Shown in pieces: positions 25,333 to 36,945 of a DNA stretch of 64,000 nucleotides. The DNA lies in contig CM063506.1 of NCBI GenBank assembly GCA_032207245.1, positions 42,805,624-42,869,623 of the forward strand. The letters are read 5' to 3'. Origin of the DNA: Pardosa pseudoannulata. Taxonomy: Eukaryota > Arthropoda > Arachnida > Araneae > Lycosidae. Position numbers and translations under genes: made by a program. Positions within the stretch are counted from its first letter, which is position 1, and every line of letters begins with the position of its first letter. The notes beneath the pieces are model-generated. The model did no database searches, had not been told where the DNA came from, and was given only the letters and a program-made list of their open reading frames with translations.

Positions 25333-26014
25333 AAATTATAATGAAGCTCTCTATCTGATGAATATTATTATGAAGCTCTCTTCGTGACCTTGCCTTTGGC
25401 AACAAGGTTAATCTTTACTGGGTTCCCGGTCATATGGGAATTCAAGGTAATGAGCTTGCTGATTATTTAGCTAGGAAAGGGTCCAGTACTTTCTTTACTG
25501 GACCTGAGCCTGTCCTTGGTATTGCTCCGGGGTCTATTAGGAATTCTGTCTTTAGGCATTTTAGGTGCCTTCAATATTCCAAGTGGCTTATTGGGGATGG
25601 TCATAGGCAAGCTAAAGAGCTCAATCGTGTCTGCCCCAATCTGCGTAGTAAGGAGCTCTTGTCGCTTCATAGAAATGGTCTGAGGAAAGCAGTTGGTCTT
25701 CTTACTGGTCATTGTGCCCTCAATAGACACCTCAGCATAATGGGTATTAGATCTGATCCCTTGTGCTGTGGCTGCCGTCTTGAGGAGGAGACTGCTCGCC
25801 ACATTTTGTGTGATTGTGAGTATTTCTCGGCTGTTAGGTTTGAGCACCTTGGTCGCCACCTCCTTGAGCCTTGGGAGCTACAGGACATCCCTGTTAGCTG
25901 TTTGCTGAGATTTGCCTCAGCTTGTGGTCTTTTCTCTTAGGCGCACTTGGGTCGTGTTTTGTTCTTCTTGGGTTTGGGTACAATAGACCTCTGGTCGCGG
26001 TGCCCTGCTCTTGG
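25333..26014 (+). mobile_element. 5'-truncated LINE fragment between 52-bp direct repeats
   Basis: The flanks 25281-25332 and 26015-26066 are 52-bp direct repeats (CAAATTTTATCTACC to TATGAAGCTC) with about two differences. Inside is the RNase H end of a LINE reading frame plus a 3' UTR that includes ACAATAGACCTCTGGTCGCG. There is no clear poly(A) tail. A duplication this long is unusual for a LINE. Confidence 0.65.
25378..25940 (+). pseudogene. LINE pol C-terminus: RNase H end plus Cys/His tail
   Basis: Open through its whole length. WVPGHMGIQGNELAD is the last RNase H catalytic motif, with the final Asp present. After a linker (GLRKAVGLLTGHCALNRHLS) comes CCGCRLEEETARHILCDC, the Cys-Cys-His-Cys motif placed after RNase H in R1/I/LOA-type LINEs. 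Everything 5' of this (endonuclease, reverse transcriptase, most of RNase H) is missing. The intact frame over 168 codons suggests a fairly recent insertion compared with neighbours. The ATG at 25434 lies inside the motif and is not a real start. Confidence 0.85.
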
Positions 26015-26066
26015 CAAATTTTATCTACCTCTAGGGTGTAGTAGATATGATAGTTTTATGAAGCTC

Positions 26067-26825
26067 GAATTTATGAAGCTGTTGTACCTGGAATAGATAG
26101 AGGCATCCATAATGGATTCTTCATAAGTTAGTGTTAGCAACGTTCGAAATCGTCACCTTCCCTCTTTTCTAGAATTTAATGCTATTAGTTTAAGCCGTGT
26201 TTTTCCCGGTTCAGAGCAGGCGATTAAATTTGTCAATTTGTCAAATAATAAAAAGTAAAAGTAACATTTAATTACTACTGATATGACGTCATTCCTTTAA
26301 CCCTCTCATTTAATAATTTCTTATTTTAAATGATTTAAATATCGTTTGCATTATTTTCATTCGTTTTATCACTGAACTTAGATATTATGTAAATACTTTT
26401 CTTTTATATTTATCTTAACTAATAGATTAGGTACTTATGTAATAATTTTAAATTGAATCATCGATTATTTTTTGTAGCAATGAAAATTTCATCCCCGGTA
26501 TTAACAACAAATTCTATCTGCCAGCAGGGTGTAGTGGAAATGATAGTTTCATTCCTTTACTTCTATTAATTACTGTGGCAAAAAAATTGGGAAGAAATTA
26601 ACGATAACTAAGAAAACTTTAAATTATATTTCTAAATGAATTCAGCGTGATAAAGGAATTAACTGCATTCAGAGTATCGGGAGATTTTAGATGAATATGA
26701 AGATAAACAAATTATTGATACCAAATAATTCTCAGAAAAAAAAATTACCAGCCTTATAGAGTACTTTACAATTCTGGAAAATTAAAAATTTTATTGATCC
26801 TGTCATATGATGGACTATATGATAG
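26067..26825 (+). mobile_element. Helitron-like element, 5'-truncated
   Basis: The body begins within the CGAATTTATGAAG block, so the TC start is missing. The 3' end has a degenerate hairpin (CTGTCATATGATGG) and CTATATGATAG at 26825. The 89-bp spacer after it and the next Helitron are repeated 915 bp downstream. Confidence 0.7.
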
Positions 26826-27995
26826 TCGTTATATAAACATTTACAATGTAGAAATGAGATTTAAGAGATTCTACATAAAAATTATTATATCAAAGTGTGC
26901 ATTACACTCAATAATCCCCTATATCCTGTATAATAACAGCCTAATTTATCTGTCCGTCTGTCCTCGAATTTATGAAGCGGTTGGACCTGGAATGTATAGG
27001 GTTATCCATATTGGATTCTTGAGGAGTTAGGGCTAGCAAAATTGAAAGAAAGTGTTTAAAACGTTCGAAATCCACCCCTCCTTCTTTTTCGAGCATTAAA
27101 TGCTATTATTTCAAGCCCTATTTTTCCCAGGTTAAGAGCAGGCTATTAAGTTTATCACATAATAAATAGGTAAAAATAACATTTTTTTTCTACCATTGTG
27201 ACGTCATTCCTTTAAATATCTCAATGAATCATTTCTTATTTTAAATTATTTAAATCTCGTCTGCATTATATTCATACGTTTTATCACTGAACTTAGATAT
27301 TACGTAAATAATTTTCTTTTATATTTATCTTAACTATTAGATTAGGTACTTATGTAATAATTTCAAATTGAATCATCGATTATTTTTTATAGAAATGAAA
27401 ATTTTATCACTGGTATTAACAACAAATTCTATCTATATACAAGGTGTAGTGGAAATGATAATTTCATTTCTTTACTTCTATAAATTACTGTGGCAAAAAA
27501 AGTGTGAAGAAATTAACGATAACTAAGAAAACTTTAAATTATATTTCTAAATGAATTCAGCGTGATAAAGGAATTAACTGCATTCAGAGTATCGGGAGAT
27601 TTTAGATCAATATGAAGATAAACAAATTATTGATACCAAATAATTCTCAGAAAAAAAAATTACCAGCCTTATAGAGTACTTTACAATTCTGGAAAATTAA
27701 AAATTTTATTGATCCTGTCATATGATGGACTATATGATAGTCGTTATATAAACATTTACAATGTAGAAATGAGATTTAAGAGATTCTACATAAAAATTAT
27801 TATATCAAAGTGTGCATTACACTCAATAATCCCCTATATCCTGTATAATAACAGCCTAATTTATCTGTCCGTCTGTCCTCGAATTTATGAAGCGGTTGGA
27901 CCTGGAATGTATAGGGTTATCCATATTGGATTCTTGAGGATTTAGGGCTAGCAAAATTGAAAGAAAGTGTTTAAAACGTTCGAAATCCACCCCTA
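26590..27995. repeat. Near-identical direct duplication, period 915 bp
   Basis: About 480 bp (26600-27080) recur at 27515-27995 with only two or three differences in the part I compared, covering a Helitron 3' end, an 89-bp spacer and the next Helitron 5' end. Outside this core the two copies are much more different. This suggests gene conversion or a recent duplication within older repeats. Confidence 0.85.
26915..27740 (+). mobile_element. Helitron-like element, both ends present
   Basis: The 5' end A|TCCCCTATATCCTGTATA at 26915 has an 8-nt insertion relative to other copies. The 3' hairpin CTGTCATATGATGG and CTATATGATAG end at 27740. It is about 826 bp and non-coding. The 3' tetranucleotide is ATAG rather than CTAG. 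Confidence 0.75.
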
Positions 27996-29526
27996 CCTCC
28001 TTTTCTAACATTAAATGCCATTGTTTCAAGCCCTATTTTCCCCGGTTAAGAGCAGGCTATTAACCCATATTGGACAGCTGTCCTATAAACAGGACAGCAA
28101 ATAAAATTCCATTTAATAATAAAGTTATAAATATTTTCTGAGTGGATTTTATTTTAACACCTTTAAAATAGACACACTTTAGCATAGTAACAAAAAAAAA
28201 TGAGAAATCAAATTATATTATATTGTAAAATTTATTTTCAGCTACCTCTTAAAAATTGTGATTTTTTAATCTTTAATTTTATATTCATTATTATTATTAT
28301 TTAAACATTGTGGAGGTTACTTTTAGTTTAAAAACAGAACTAATAATGTAGCTGAAAGTTTTTGTTGAAAAATATATTTTACACGTGTATTTTGTAAGTA
28401 TAAAAAAGGTGCCCTAAAATTAAGACGACCGTCCAATCTTGATTATTTTGCTATGAATTCGATATTGCATTTATGGAGCACATTATTTTCTTATCTTTGA
28501 ATGAAAACCAGTTCAAACACCTGTTCACACACCTGGACACAACAAGGGTTAAATAGATGTCTATTCTATTCAGAAAACTGGAGATATTTTCTAAGATAAA
28601 CTTACTCTCTTACTGTCATTTCAATAACTGCAAGAGAAAACCTACAACAGTATGCTTAAAATGTAATGTTTGACTTTGTTTTGACTGTTTCCCCAAATTT
28701 CATCTATAAATCAGCCTAATGCAATGTAAGTGATATTTGTTAAGTTTTAGTAGTGTAATGGACAGTTGTCCTATTTATAGGACAGGCAATTACATAAAAA
28801 ATTAAAAATATTTTTTCAAAATTTTGGTTTTATATACTTAGTTACACCATATTAATGATATAGATTAAGTTTTAATAACTTACAGAAATATTTAGTTGGT
28901 GTGGTACAATATGGGTTAAGTTTATCACATAATAAATAGGTAAAAATAACATTTTTTTCTACCATTACGACGTCATTCCTTAATTCATCTCTTTTAATCA
29001 TTTCTTATTTTAAATTATTTCAATATCCTCTGCATAATTTTTATACGTTTCATCACTGAACTTAGATATTACGTAAATAATTTTCTTTTCTATTTGGCTT
29101 AAATAATAGATTAGGTACATATGTGATAATTTTAAATTTAATCATCGATTATTTTTTGTTGCAATGAAACCTTTATCACCGGTATTAACAACAAATTCTT
29201 TTCATAAAATTCTATGATTATATTTCACACACTAATAAATATCTATCGTTTAAGTTATATATTTCTGAAAACTAAGAAGTTTGTTCGTTTGTGTGTTTGT
29301 TTTTTTTAGCATAACCACATGGATTCAATAAATTAATTCAATTTGAGTCTAAACAACATTCACAGTATTGGGAGACTTTAGAGAAATATGAAGATAAACA
29401 AATTATTGATACCAGATAATTCTGAGCCAAAAAACAAACCATTTTTTAACTGCCTCATATGGTACTTTACAATTCTGGAAACTTTAAAATTTTATTAATC
29501 CCGTCATATGACGGGCTATATGCTAG
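27830..29526 (+). mobile_element. Helitron-like element with nested piggyBac-like insert
   Basis: 5' end at 27830. The 3' end has a perfect hairpin CCCGTCATATGACGGG followed by CTATATGCTAG, ending at 29526. Interrupted at a TTAA by the element 28064-28915. Without it the Helitron is about 840 bp. This is the cleanest 3' terminus in the window. Confidence 0.82.
28064..28915. mobile_element. piggyBac-like non-autonomous element, family 3
   Basis: TTAA on both sides (28060-28063, 28916-28919). The termini are CCCATATTGGACAGCTG and, inverted, CCCATATTGTACCACACC. Subterminal GGACAG-N-CTGTCC motifs appear at both ends (near 28072-28096 and 28761-28786). The uninserted Helitron site (GGCTATTAAGTTTATCAC) is present near 27145. 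It is 852 bp with no clear coding frame. Confidence 0.85.
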
Positions 29527-30980
29527 TGAATAATAAAGCTATAAGATTTGTTAAAAGACGTTTAATTACACCCAAACCCAAGTATACGTGTGTACAATAT
29601 ATGCAGGATGTAATAAAACTAATGTTTACAAACGCACTTATAGAACTTACCAAAACAAACAGCTTTTCCGTTATAATTTGGGGTCCTATATCAAATGTAG
29701 GGTCGTGAGAGGATTCATTGCCTATAATAGTAGATAAAATGTCACCGCTTGCAAAATTCATCATTCAACTGCTATTTGTTTCCAGTGGCATATTCGAATG
29801 GCAAGAAATACCAATATTCGAAAACCAAGACGGGCAATATGTAAATGCCATGAAGTCCGACTGCAAAAGGCAATGTTGCTAAGGCAAGATCAAAATTGAT
29901 TTAAAAAACACAGCGTTGCTTAGAGAAACCTCCAACATATACATAGACAACTTTTGTAGACGGTCCAGTTTTCCTGTCGAAGATATGACATACGTTTTGA
30001 AAAAAGTTCAAAAACGATAAAGGTTCGGATAGAAGCTTATTTGTTCAGGAATTTGCAAAAGTCTTTTGCCCTTCTCTTTATGAAAATATGGACTTAAACA
30101 GTGGTATGTTTTCTTGTCCTTCTAGATTTACCCTATCTGCACTTCCTGCATTTTATTCTCTGATGATAGCTATTCACCAGTGTTTGCAAGACACGTCATA
30201 TCATCATAATATCTTGCTGATTGAATACTTAGAATTTCGAGAGCTGGAGATGAAGACGTTGGTGTGATGTCAGGAATTTACTAAAGTTCACAGAATTCAC
30301 TCCGTTGCTGATGTGATGCCAGTATAATGTCTTGTTCCACCCTGGATGTACAGGTTGCGTTTGCAACTGCCACTCTTCCGAGTGAGGGAACAAATTTGTT
30401 GGAGTTTTTCTCCCCTCAGCAGAATTAGCAGGAGATCGCTGGAAATGAAAGACTTTACTTTTAGTTTACTATTAGTTTTGTCACACTCCGTATTAAAAAA
30501 AAAAAAAAACCTAAAACTCCTTTTTTTCCCCAGGAAATGTCAAAGAAATATATAATTTTCCTCCAAGGTATACATGACCCTGTAGAATACGAAAACATTA
30601 AAAGAGTTCATACATTAATTTTTATATTTAGCCTGAAATTACGTGTCATAATATCATTTCGTGACAGTACTTATGTTTACTCTTCATTTGTATTCAAGGT
30701 GTGCATTTGGTGTCATACTGAATGGTTGCTTAGACTTAACATCTTTGAGATGTCTGACACTTCTAAATGACACAGAGAAGTACTGTTTGTTTCATGTTCA
30801 CGGTTGGTAACACGTCTTGTCAATGTTCAGTTTTGATCAATCATTCGACTGAAGGTAATTCATATGCTGACCCAAGCGAGCTCCCATACAGCCTATTACT
30901 ACTGATGACTAGATCGTCACAACAAAGATTCGAAGAGACTACCAAACCGGTACTGAGATACGAGAATCTGTGATGATCCG
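29527..30980. other. No gene recognised; several short frames
   Basis: The least repetitive stretch of this part. 29770-29880 reads SGIFEWQEIPIFENQDGQYV in one frame and continues as a decayed frame; I cannot name a family. Pyrimidine tracts followed by CAG occur (near 29780 and 30520), so spliced host exons cannot be excluded. Confidence 0.4.
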
Positions 30981-30984
30981 TCAT

Positions 30985-31200
30985 ATATTTTATTTTTGTC
31001 AAACTCAGTAAGGAGTAATCACTCCAGAGGGAAGCTCTAGACTACCAGAAAGGAAGAGAAAGTTTCACTAAGGCACCTTTGGCTTTTGACACTCTTATAC
31101 ACCTAAGGAGGCATACCCTGAAGGTTGTCTCATTTAGTACCAACCAGGGGACAGATACGGCTTAAGGCTGATGGCTGCGGATGCTTAAGACTCTTTCCTC
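30985..31200. repeat. Dispersed repeat, diverged copy of the 35342-35675 retroposon
   Basis: Shares the ordered blocks AGCTCTAGACTACCA, AAGGCACCT, CCTAAGGAGG and TTGTCTCATTTAGTACC with the element near 35.5 kb. Ends are not clear in this copy. Confidence 0.6.
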
Positions 31201-32540
31201 TCTGACTAAAAGTAAAAAAAAAATCCTAACATAAACATGCGTGTTAACATGGTATTGTTATCATGAGGGGAATGTGTCCTTTATGCTAGAGAAAAAGCTT
31301 CCAATCCTTCCGGGAACACCAAAATACCCTCCAGATATTACGAACCAGATGTATAGATGTTTATCTCTTTTGAAGGTAAAAACACCCATCTCATATAGAT
31401 GGCTGCGACTTCTGATTGCTATCCTATAGAGAATATTGTATTGTTCTAGAGAAACAGCAATCAGTCCTGGAACAACAAAATGTGTACCAAATGTGTACCA
31501 GATAAGATCTTTGAAACACTTGGAACTCACAAAGACTCAAGCATCAACAATATATTAAGAATTGCAGGCAATCACCGTCAATGCGTGGATACTTAAGGTG
31601 ATTATACATCTCATTGAACTGGAAAATCCCGCTTTTACTATTTCACTTATTCCTCTATATATTAAACTAATCGTTTGGGTATGTTTCTTTCAAACTTTGT
31701 TTTCTGAATAACAAAAGTAAATAGAGTTCTTATATCGCAATGTTTTCATGTATTACAACCATAATAATTCTTTCATACCTCTTAATTCCATAACTCTGTC
31801 ATAATTATTTCATACCACATTTTCCGTTGTTTCAATTTAGATTTCACTTAAACAACAATTATCCTTAACTTTTGGTCTCCAGTGTAAATATATTTATGTA
31901 CAGAGCTATGGAGCTATGATAATGGACACATACATACACTCACATAAATAATATCAGGGGAACATTTAAAGTCCTTTTATAAACTGTTGGGATATAAGCC
32001 AATTTATACATAGATATAATTTGCAAAGGTGATAAATCATTTATTTTGAAATCCACTTCAATTTATGTTCATTAATTTAAGGCTGTCTGCGATACGACTC
32101 TTTTAACTTGGGTATTCGTGTAAAAATGGGTCTGATATTGATAAATTACCACTTAAAAATACCTCCGAGTGTCAGAACTAAGCTTTAAACATGAAAATGA
32201 TATCGTGCCGCTTTCGGAATAAATAATGAATCCACTTGTTCCCGACTCTGCCCCAGGGCTAGAGCTGTTTGTTCTACAAATTAATATACAGAAAACTCTT
32301 GGCTCACTTTCATATTTTCATTAAAAATCATTCATCTCCCACTCGAAGGGTGAGGATAGAATGGTGTCACACTTTTTACTTTGATGCTTTTAAAAGTAAT
32401 ATTCGTTTTAAAGAACAACCCAGCTGTGCTCTTTCTTGTCGTTTAATTCATCCAAAGAGTCTTGTTTAGGGATAAATACTTTAGTGTCAATTAGCTTTGT
32501 TTTCCGTGAAATAAACTATCTCATACTAACTTTTTTGAAG
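31201..32540. other. No gene recognised
   Basis: AT-rich, with short overlapping frames on both strands near 31241-31530 that match nothing I know. No repeats of the window's main families are visible. Confidence 0.45.
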
Positions 32541-32558
32541 TTTGACCCCTTAACAGTT

Positions 32559-33400
32559 TAATTTTTTCACGAATTCGATCCAAAATATGTTACATTTTTT
32601 GATTGCATATATTTGTTCAAAAATTTTAAGAATTATTGCAGTTTATACAATTAGATGCAATCTAGAGCCATGCAATCAGATGGATTTGATACCTACTCTA
32701 AAAAAAGACTTTTACCTCAAAAGACTTAATTAGGTTTAAGAAATACTTTCTTACATTTTACTCAATATAATAAATTAAAATATATTATTATATATTTTTC
32801 TGATTATAACTGGTTTTTAACCTTATTTCATAGATCGAAAAATTTATATTTAATTCAAATTCAACTATTTCAAAAATCTGCGGCACAAAACAAAAATTTA
32901 AGAAGAATCATTACAGTTTACACAGGTAAGGATTGATTTATTCATCTATTTACATTTTTGGGAAGAATGAATTAAAAATACTGTTAACACTATATTAATT
33001 CCTCTAGAAACAATTTTTATACTTTTTCATTAAAAAACATCTGCAGACTCTCTAAAGTGTACGCAATAAATTTAAGAAAAAATATATGAAGGGATATTTA
33101 GACTGGACCACATACTACTTAAAACCGATTACAAATGGCTATAAATGGACATGCAAGCAGATGAATTTGAACCGGCAATCTACTTTGAGAAAAATAATTT
33201 TATGTCAAAAGACTTAATTATGTTTAAGAGATACTTTCTTACATTTTACTCAATATACTATATTATGAAGTGGTATTATATATTTTTCTAACTACAAATG
33301 GTTTTTAACCTTATTTCAGATACCGAAAAACAGTTTCATTTTTTTTCACGAATTCGATCCAAAATATGTCATATTTTTGATTGCATATTTTTGTTTATTT
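32559..33400. repeat. Two-copy direct repeat, period about 520-780 bp
   Basis: CACGAATTCGATCCAAAATA occurs near 32568 and 33348. AAAAGACTTAATTA and ATACTTTCTTACATTTTACT occur near 32718/32741 and 33198/33230. Spacing differs between the blocks, so an indel separates the copies. Confidence 0.75.
33104..33185 (-). mobile_element. Old SINE relic
   Basis: The order ACTTAAAACCGATT, GGCTATAAATGGACATGC follows the body of the SINE at 24562, in the same orientation, with many substitutions. GGTTCAAATTC on the minus strand (33163-33173) resembles a polymerase III B box. It marks an older wave of the same SINE. Confidence 0.5.
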
Positions 33401-35325
33401 TACGTTTTTAAGCTGGAAAATGTTATTAAAAGTAGTATTTCTAATTATTTTAAGCATATATAACAACTGTTTTTTTACAGGAAATAAAATAATGTTTTCC
33501 CTGGAAGTTGTCTTTTATTTCTCATGTTCGCCAGACAGGGAAATAACGTTTACTGTTGTGCACATAAAAAGTACGAATATTTTCAATTATAATTAGTACA
33601 CAATTATTTTCATGTACTAGTACACTTCTTGTACATTTAATTAACCTGTTTTATCAAAAATCAGATTTAGTCCAACGTCACAGTCCGGAACAAAAATTTC
33701 TAGTCCTTTTCCTAATTCTTTTGCCGCGGTCATTTTTTTTCCGTGAACTGCTTTGTAGCACACTAGTTTGTAAGTCTTAGTTTTTTTTCTGTAGGTGGAA
33801 TCACCTCTAAAAAGCCTCTCTCGGTCAGTTTTCTAAAAACTCAAGCCAAAGTCAAGCGAAAAACTCAAAGATAAAAACTCGCGAAATAATGCAAAACCTA
33901 TCAGAAAGCCCGTGCTCTTAAACCTAATGGAATACACTTCAGAAAACTAACAATTTGTGGACATATATAGGACTAATTTGACATTATAATTACGAAAGAT
34001 ACGGTTAAAACATTGAGAATGACAAAGAAATCAGATTTACTATACACCATACGGGCAAATCATTAAAGACACGATATCCCCGCCCGTGCGGTGTACGTGC
34101 AAAACAGGCAAGGGGTTATTAATTAAATGCTTCACTTATTACACTTTATGTAGTATTTATACAATGATTTTTCAGTGAATGGTACAGGTAAATCATTCAC
34201 TTTATAGTATAATCAGACTTTAAACAATATTTGAGTTTTACCGTACAAGAATATTCAAAATTCATTTTAGAATGCTTTTTAGGTAGTGGTTTTTACAATA
34301 GAATTAAAAACAAAGTATTCAATTCTAATGACAATATACAAAAGCAAAACCTATCTAATTTTACTAGAATTTTTATTTTATTAAAGCAAAATTTCAATAT
34401 TGAAACCTATGTGATTTGTCCGGATCATTGTATTTAAGGAATATTTTTAAGTTATTTCTGAAAAACTATTGAATATATAAGTACAGATACTGCTATTAAT
34501 GTAATCTTCTAATGACTATTGTAAGTCTGTTAATTTTACTGAATTATATGACTAATATAAAACTAATTTTTTGTAGAATTGTTTTTGTAATTGTAAACGT
34601 ATATTTAAGTGATTTTATCACATCAACCTAAAATGAAAAAATATTATTCACACATATAAAAATACACAAAAATCATAAAATATTAAAAATAATTAAAAGT
34701 ATTATTAAAATAATTAAAGTGTTATTATCTAATTTTACTCAATTATATAGTTAATATGAAACTCAATTTTCGTAAAAAATTTTTATAGATGTAAACGTAT
34801 ATTTAAATGATTGTATCTCATCAACCCAAAATGAAAATTATTCACAAATATGAAAATACACAAAAATTAAATAAAATGCTTAAAGTAATCAAAAAGTATT
34901 TAAATTATAAAAACAAAATTTTTTTAGTAAAATAATTTTTTCTTTAAAAAGAGTTTAATATTTTTGCATCTTGTAAACTATTAAAAAATTTATTTTATAT
35001 AAAATTCAAAACTATATTTGTGAAAAAACTTTAATCCAAACTTTATTACAAACTATATTTGTGAAACATCTACCTTTGTAGTCTCTTTTTAATTAATTTA
35101 ACAAATTCAAAATTTATTTTAGTAATAATTATATGTATTTAATTAAATGATTAATAAATCTTTGATATGAAAATAAACTAGCATTTCCGTTTTTTGGTGA
35201 GTTATGAACAAATTGTGTTAATATCTAGATTACAATAAAGCCTCAATGAACGTAAGGCTTTCGAATCTTAGTGTTATGCCATTTTTTGTATAAGGCCATT
35301 TTCTTAATGCCCATCACTGTTCCTG
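33401..35325. other. No gene recognised; very AT-rich
   Basis: Contains a diverged ~203-bp direct repeat (AATTATAT..CTAATAT to AAATACACAAAAAT) at about 34540-34690 and 34738-34880. A GC-richer patch near 34070-34115 has no assignment. Short open frames are Asn/Lys/Phe-rich and look like chance. Confidence 0.45.
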
Positions 35326-35341
35326 TGTAACAAATAGGTAA

Positions 35342-35675
35342 TTCAATTCTTGCGCTGACCATCCGAAGATATACAACAGCACCAAACAGAAGACCAGTAA
35401 GCCACGACAGCAACCACAACAACTATAAAGCTGCTGCTGACTTACGAGAAGTCCGTTATGGTCCGATTTTAATTTGGCAAATGGGGAGCAAACTCTACAA
35501 AGGTAAGCTCGAGACTACCAACAATACTGAAGAGCCAGATCACAAGGGCACCTCGGGCTCGTGATACCCGTATATACCTAAAGGAAGTATGCCCCTCAGG
35601 TTATCTCATTTAGCACTACCCAGAACACACGAACGGCTTGAGCTGGTGGCCACGACGCTAGAGACGTTGTTCCCC
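35342..35675. mobile_element. 334-bp retroposon-like insert with 16-bp target duplication
   Basis: TGTAACAAATAGGTAA lies immediately before (35326-35341) and after (35676-35691). The insert is GC-richer than its surroundings, has no long open frame and no obvious poly(A). A second, diverged copy lies near 31 kb. It could be a SINE of unknown head type or a 5'-truncated LINE 3' end. Confidence 0.65.
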
Positions 35676-35739
35676 TGTAACAAATAGGTAAACTGTAACA
35701 TGAGTTACACTGTTGAGCGAGGGACGAGGGCGATGCCAG

Positions 35740-36531
35740 GGCAAAAAATTTAAAATAATGCCTGGGAACGAGGTTAATGACCCAAAATAATGAATAGTAG
35801 AGAAAATGAAATCGGGAAATGAAACGGTAGAATATGAAAACTTAATGGATTTGAGAGTAATAAAGAGAGAGGGATAGTGTACTCGAAAACGCTTTTATCC
35901 TCAGTTCTTCTTTTTCCTTAATACATTTAATGACACATTTTTGGAGAAAAAAGTTCCAACTTTATAAAAAGGGTACAAAGTTAGTTTTTCTGTAATCTTT
36001 TTAAACTCTTATTTAGGGTTTCTTTTCAAAGAAGGGAAGGGTTAAATGAAAGAAAACTCTAAAATTTCGAAAAAGGTTTCATACATTCCTTTTGAGATTT
36101 TCTTTGGAATTACCTCTTAAATATAAAGAAATCCTTTCATGGTAGCAATTATTTGTTACTCTTCATTTCATCATTGTAAATATATGTCACATACAGCTTT
36201 TCACAATTCTTTTTAGTACCAGAAGAATAAAATTTGAGGATGTTCAATTAGTGCTTTTTTCTTAAACCGAAAGAAATTCCGTTTAACTGTGTAACCGAAA
36301 CCAAGATATTTAGAAGAAAGATGTGCTAAAATCTCCACTTTCTTAGGTCTATAGTTGAAAACAATGTTACTGTTTTCTATTTCTACACCATAGTTTGCAG
36401 AAGTTCCGAAGTTCCGTATGTACGTGTATTTTAAAGTATGGACTCTTCGTCCAGTACTTCCGGAAACGTTAATGAAATGATTTTAAACTGATACATTTTT
36501 TACTAAAATTAGTTTCAATGTAAGTTGTGTA
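35740..36531. repeat. Macrosatellite, B block
   Basis: Starts near GGGAACGAGGTTAATGA and runs through CTTTATAAAAAGGGTACAAAG and AATCCTTTCATGGTAGCAAT to TTTCAATGTAAGTTGTGT, where a Helitron is inserted. The same ordered blocks recur at about 38.7, 40.3, 45.9, 46.7, 47.8, 55.1, 58.8 and 63.6 kb. No conserved open frame. Confidence 0.88.
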
Positions 36532-36945
36532 TCCCCTATATAATAATAGACTAAGTTCTTTATCCGTCTGTCCTCGAATTTATGAAGCGAATGGATCTGG
36601 AAAGGATAGATGGATCCATATTGGATTCTTGATGAGTTAGGGTTAGCAAAGTTGAAAGCGAGTAAAGTTTATCTTCTCCTAAACTAGATCGGATTCTAAA
36701 TAAATTATTATAAATATGCTTCATATCACAGATAAAAACGCTATCGTCTTGAAAACGTTTGAACAACCTTTTGAGAATTTAATATCATTATTTCAAGCCC
36801 TATTTTAACCGGTAAGAGAGCGATTAAATTTATAATTTATCGCATAATAAAAAGGTAAAAAAACTTAACTTCTAGCATATTACGTCCTTCTTTTAATGAC
36901 CTCATTTAATCATTTCTTAATTTAAATATATTCTTATTTTAAACC
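36532..36945 (+). mobile_element. Helitron-like element, 5' part
   Basis: The 5' end A|TCCCCTATATAATAATAG sits at the same point of the macrosatellite B block as in two later copies. The body ends where satellite D begins, so the 3' hairpin is lacking. Confidence 0.75.

Noticed and set aside
25467..25859. 130-codon minus-strand open frame
   Set aside because: It is antisense to the LINE RNase H frame, which has clear motifs.
26794..27945. Two near-identical 78-codon frames that look like a conserved gene pair
   Set aside because: They are the duplicated Helitron ends; identity comes from recent duplication, not coding constraint.
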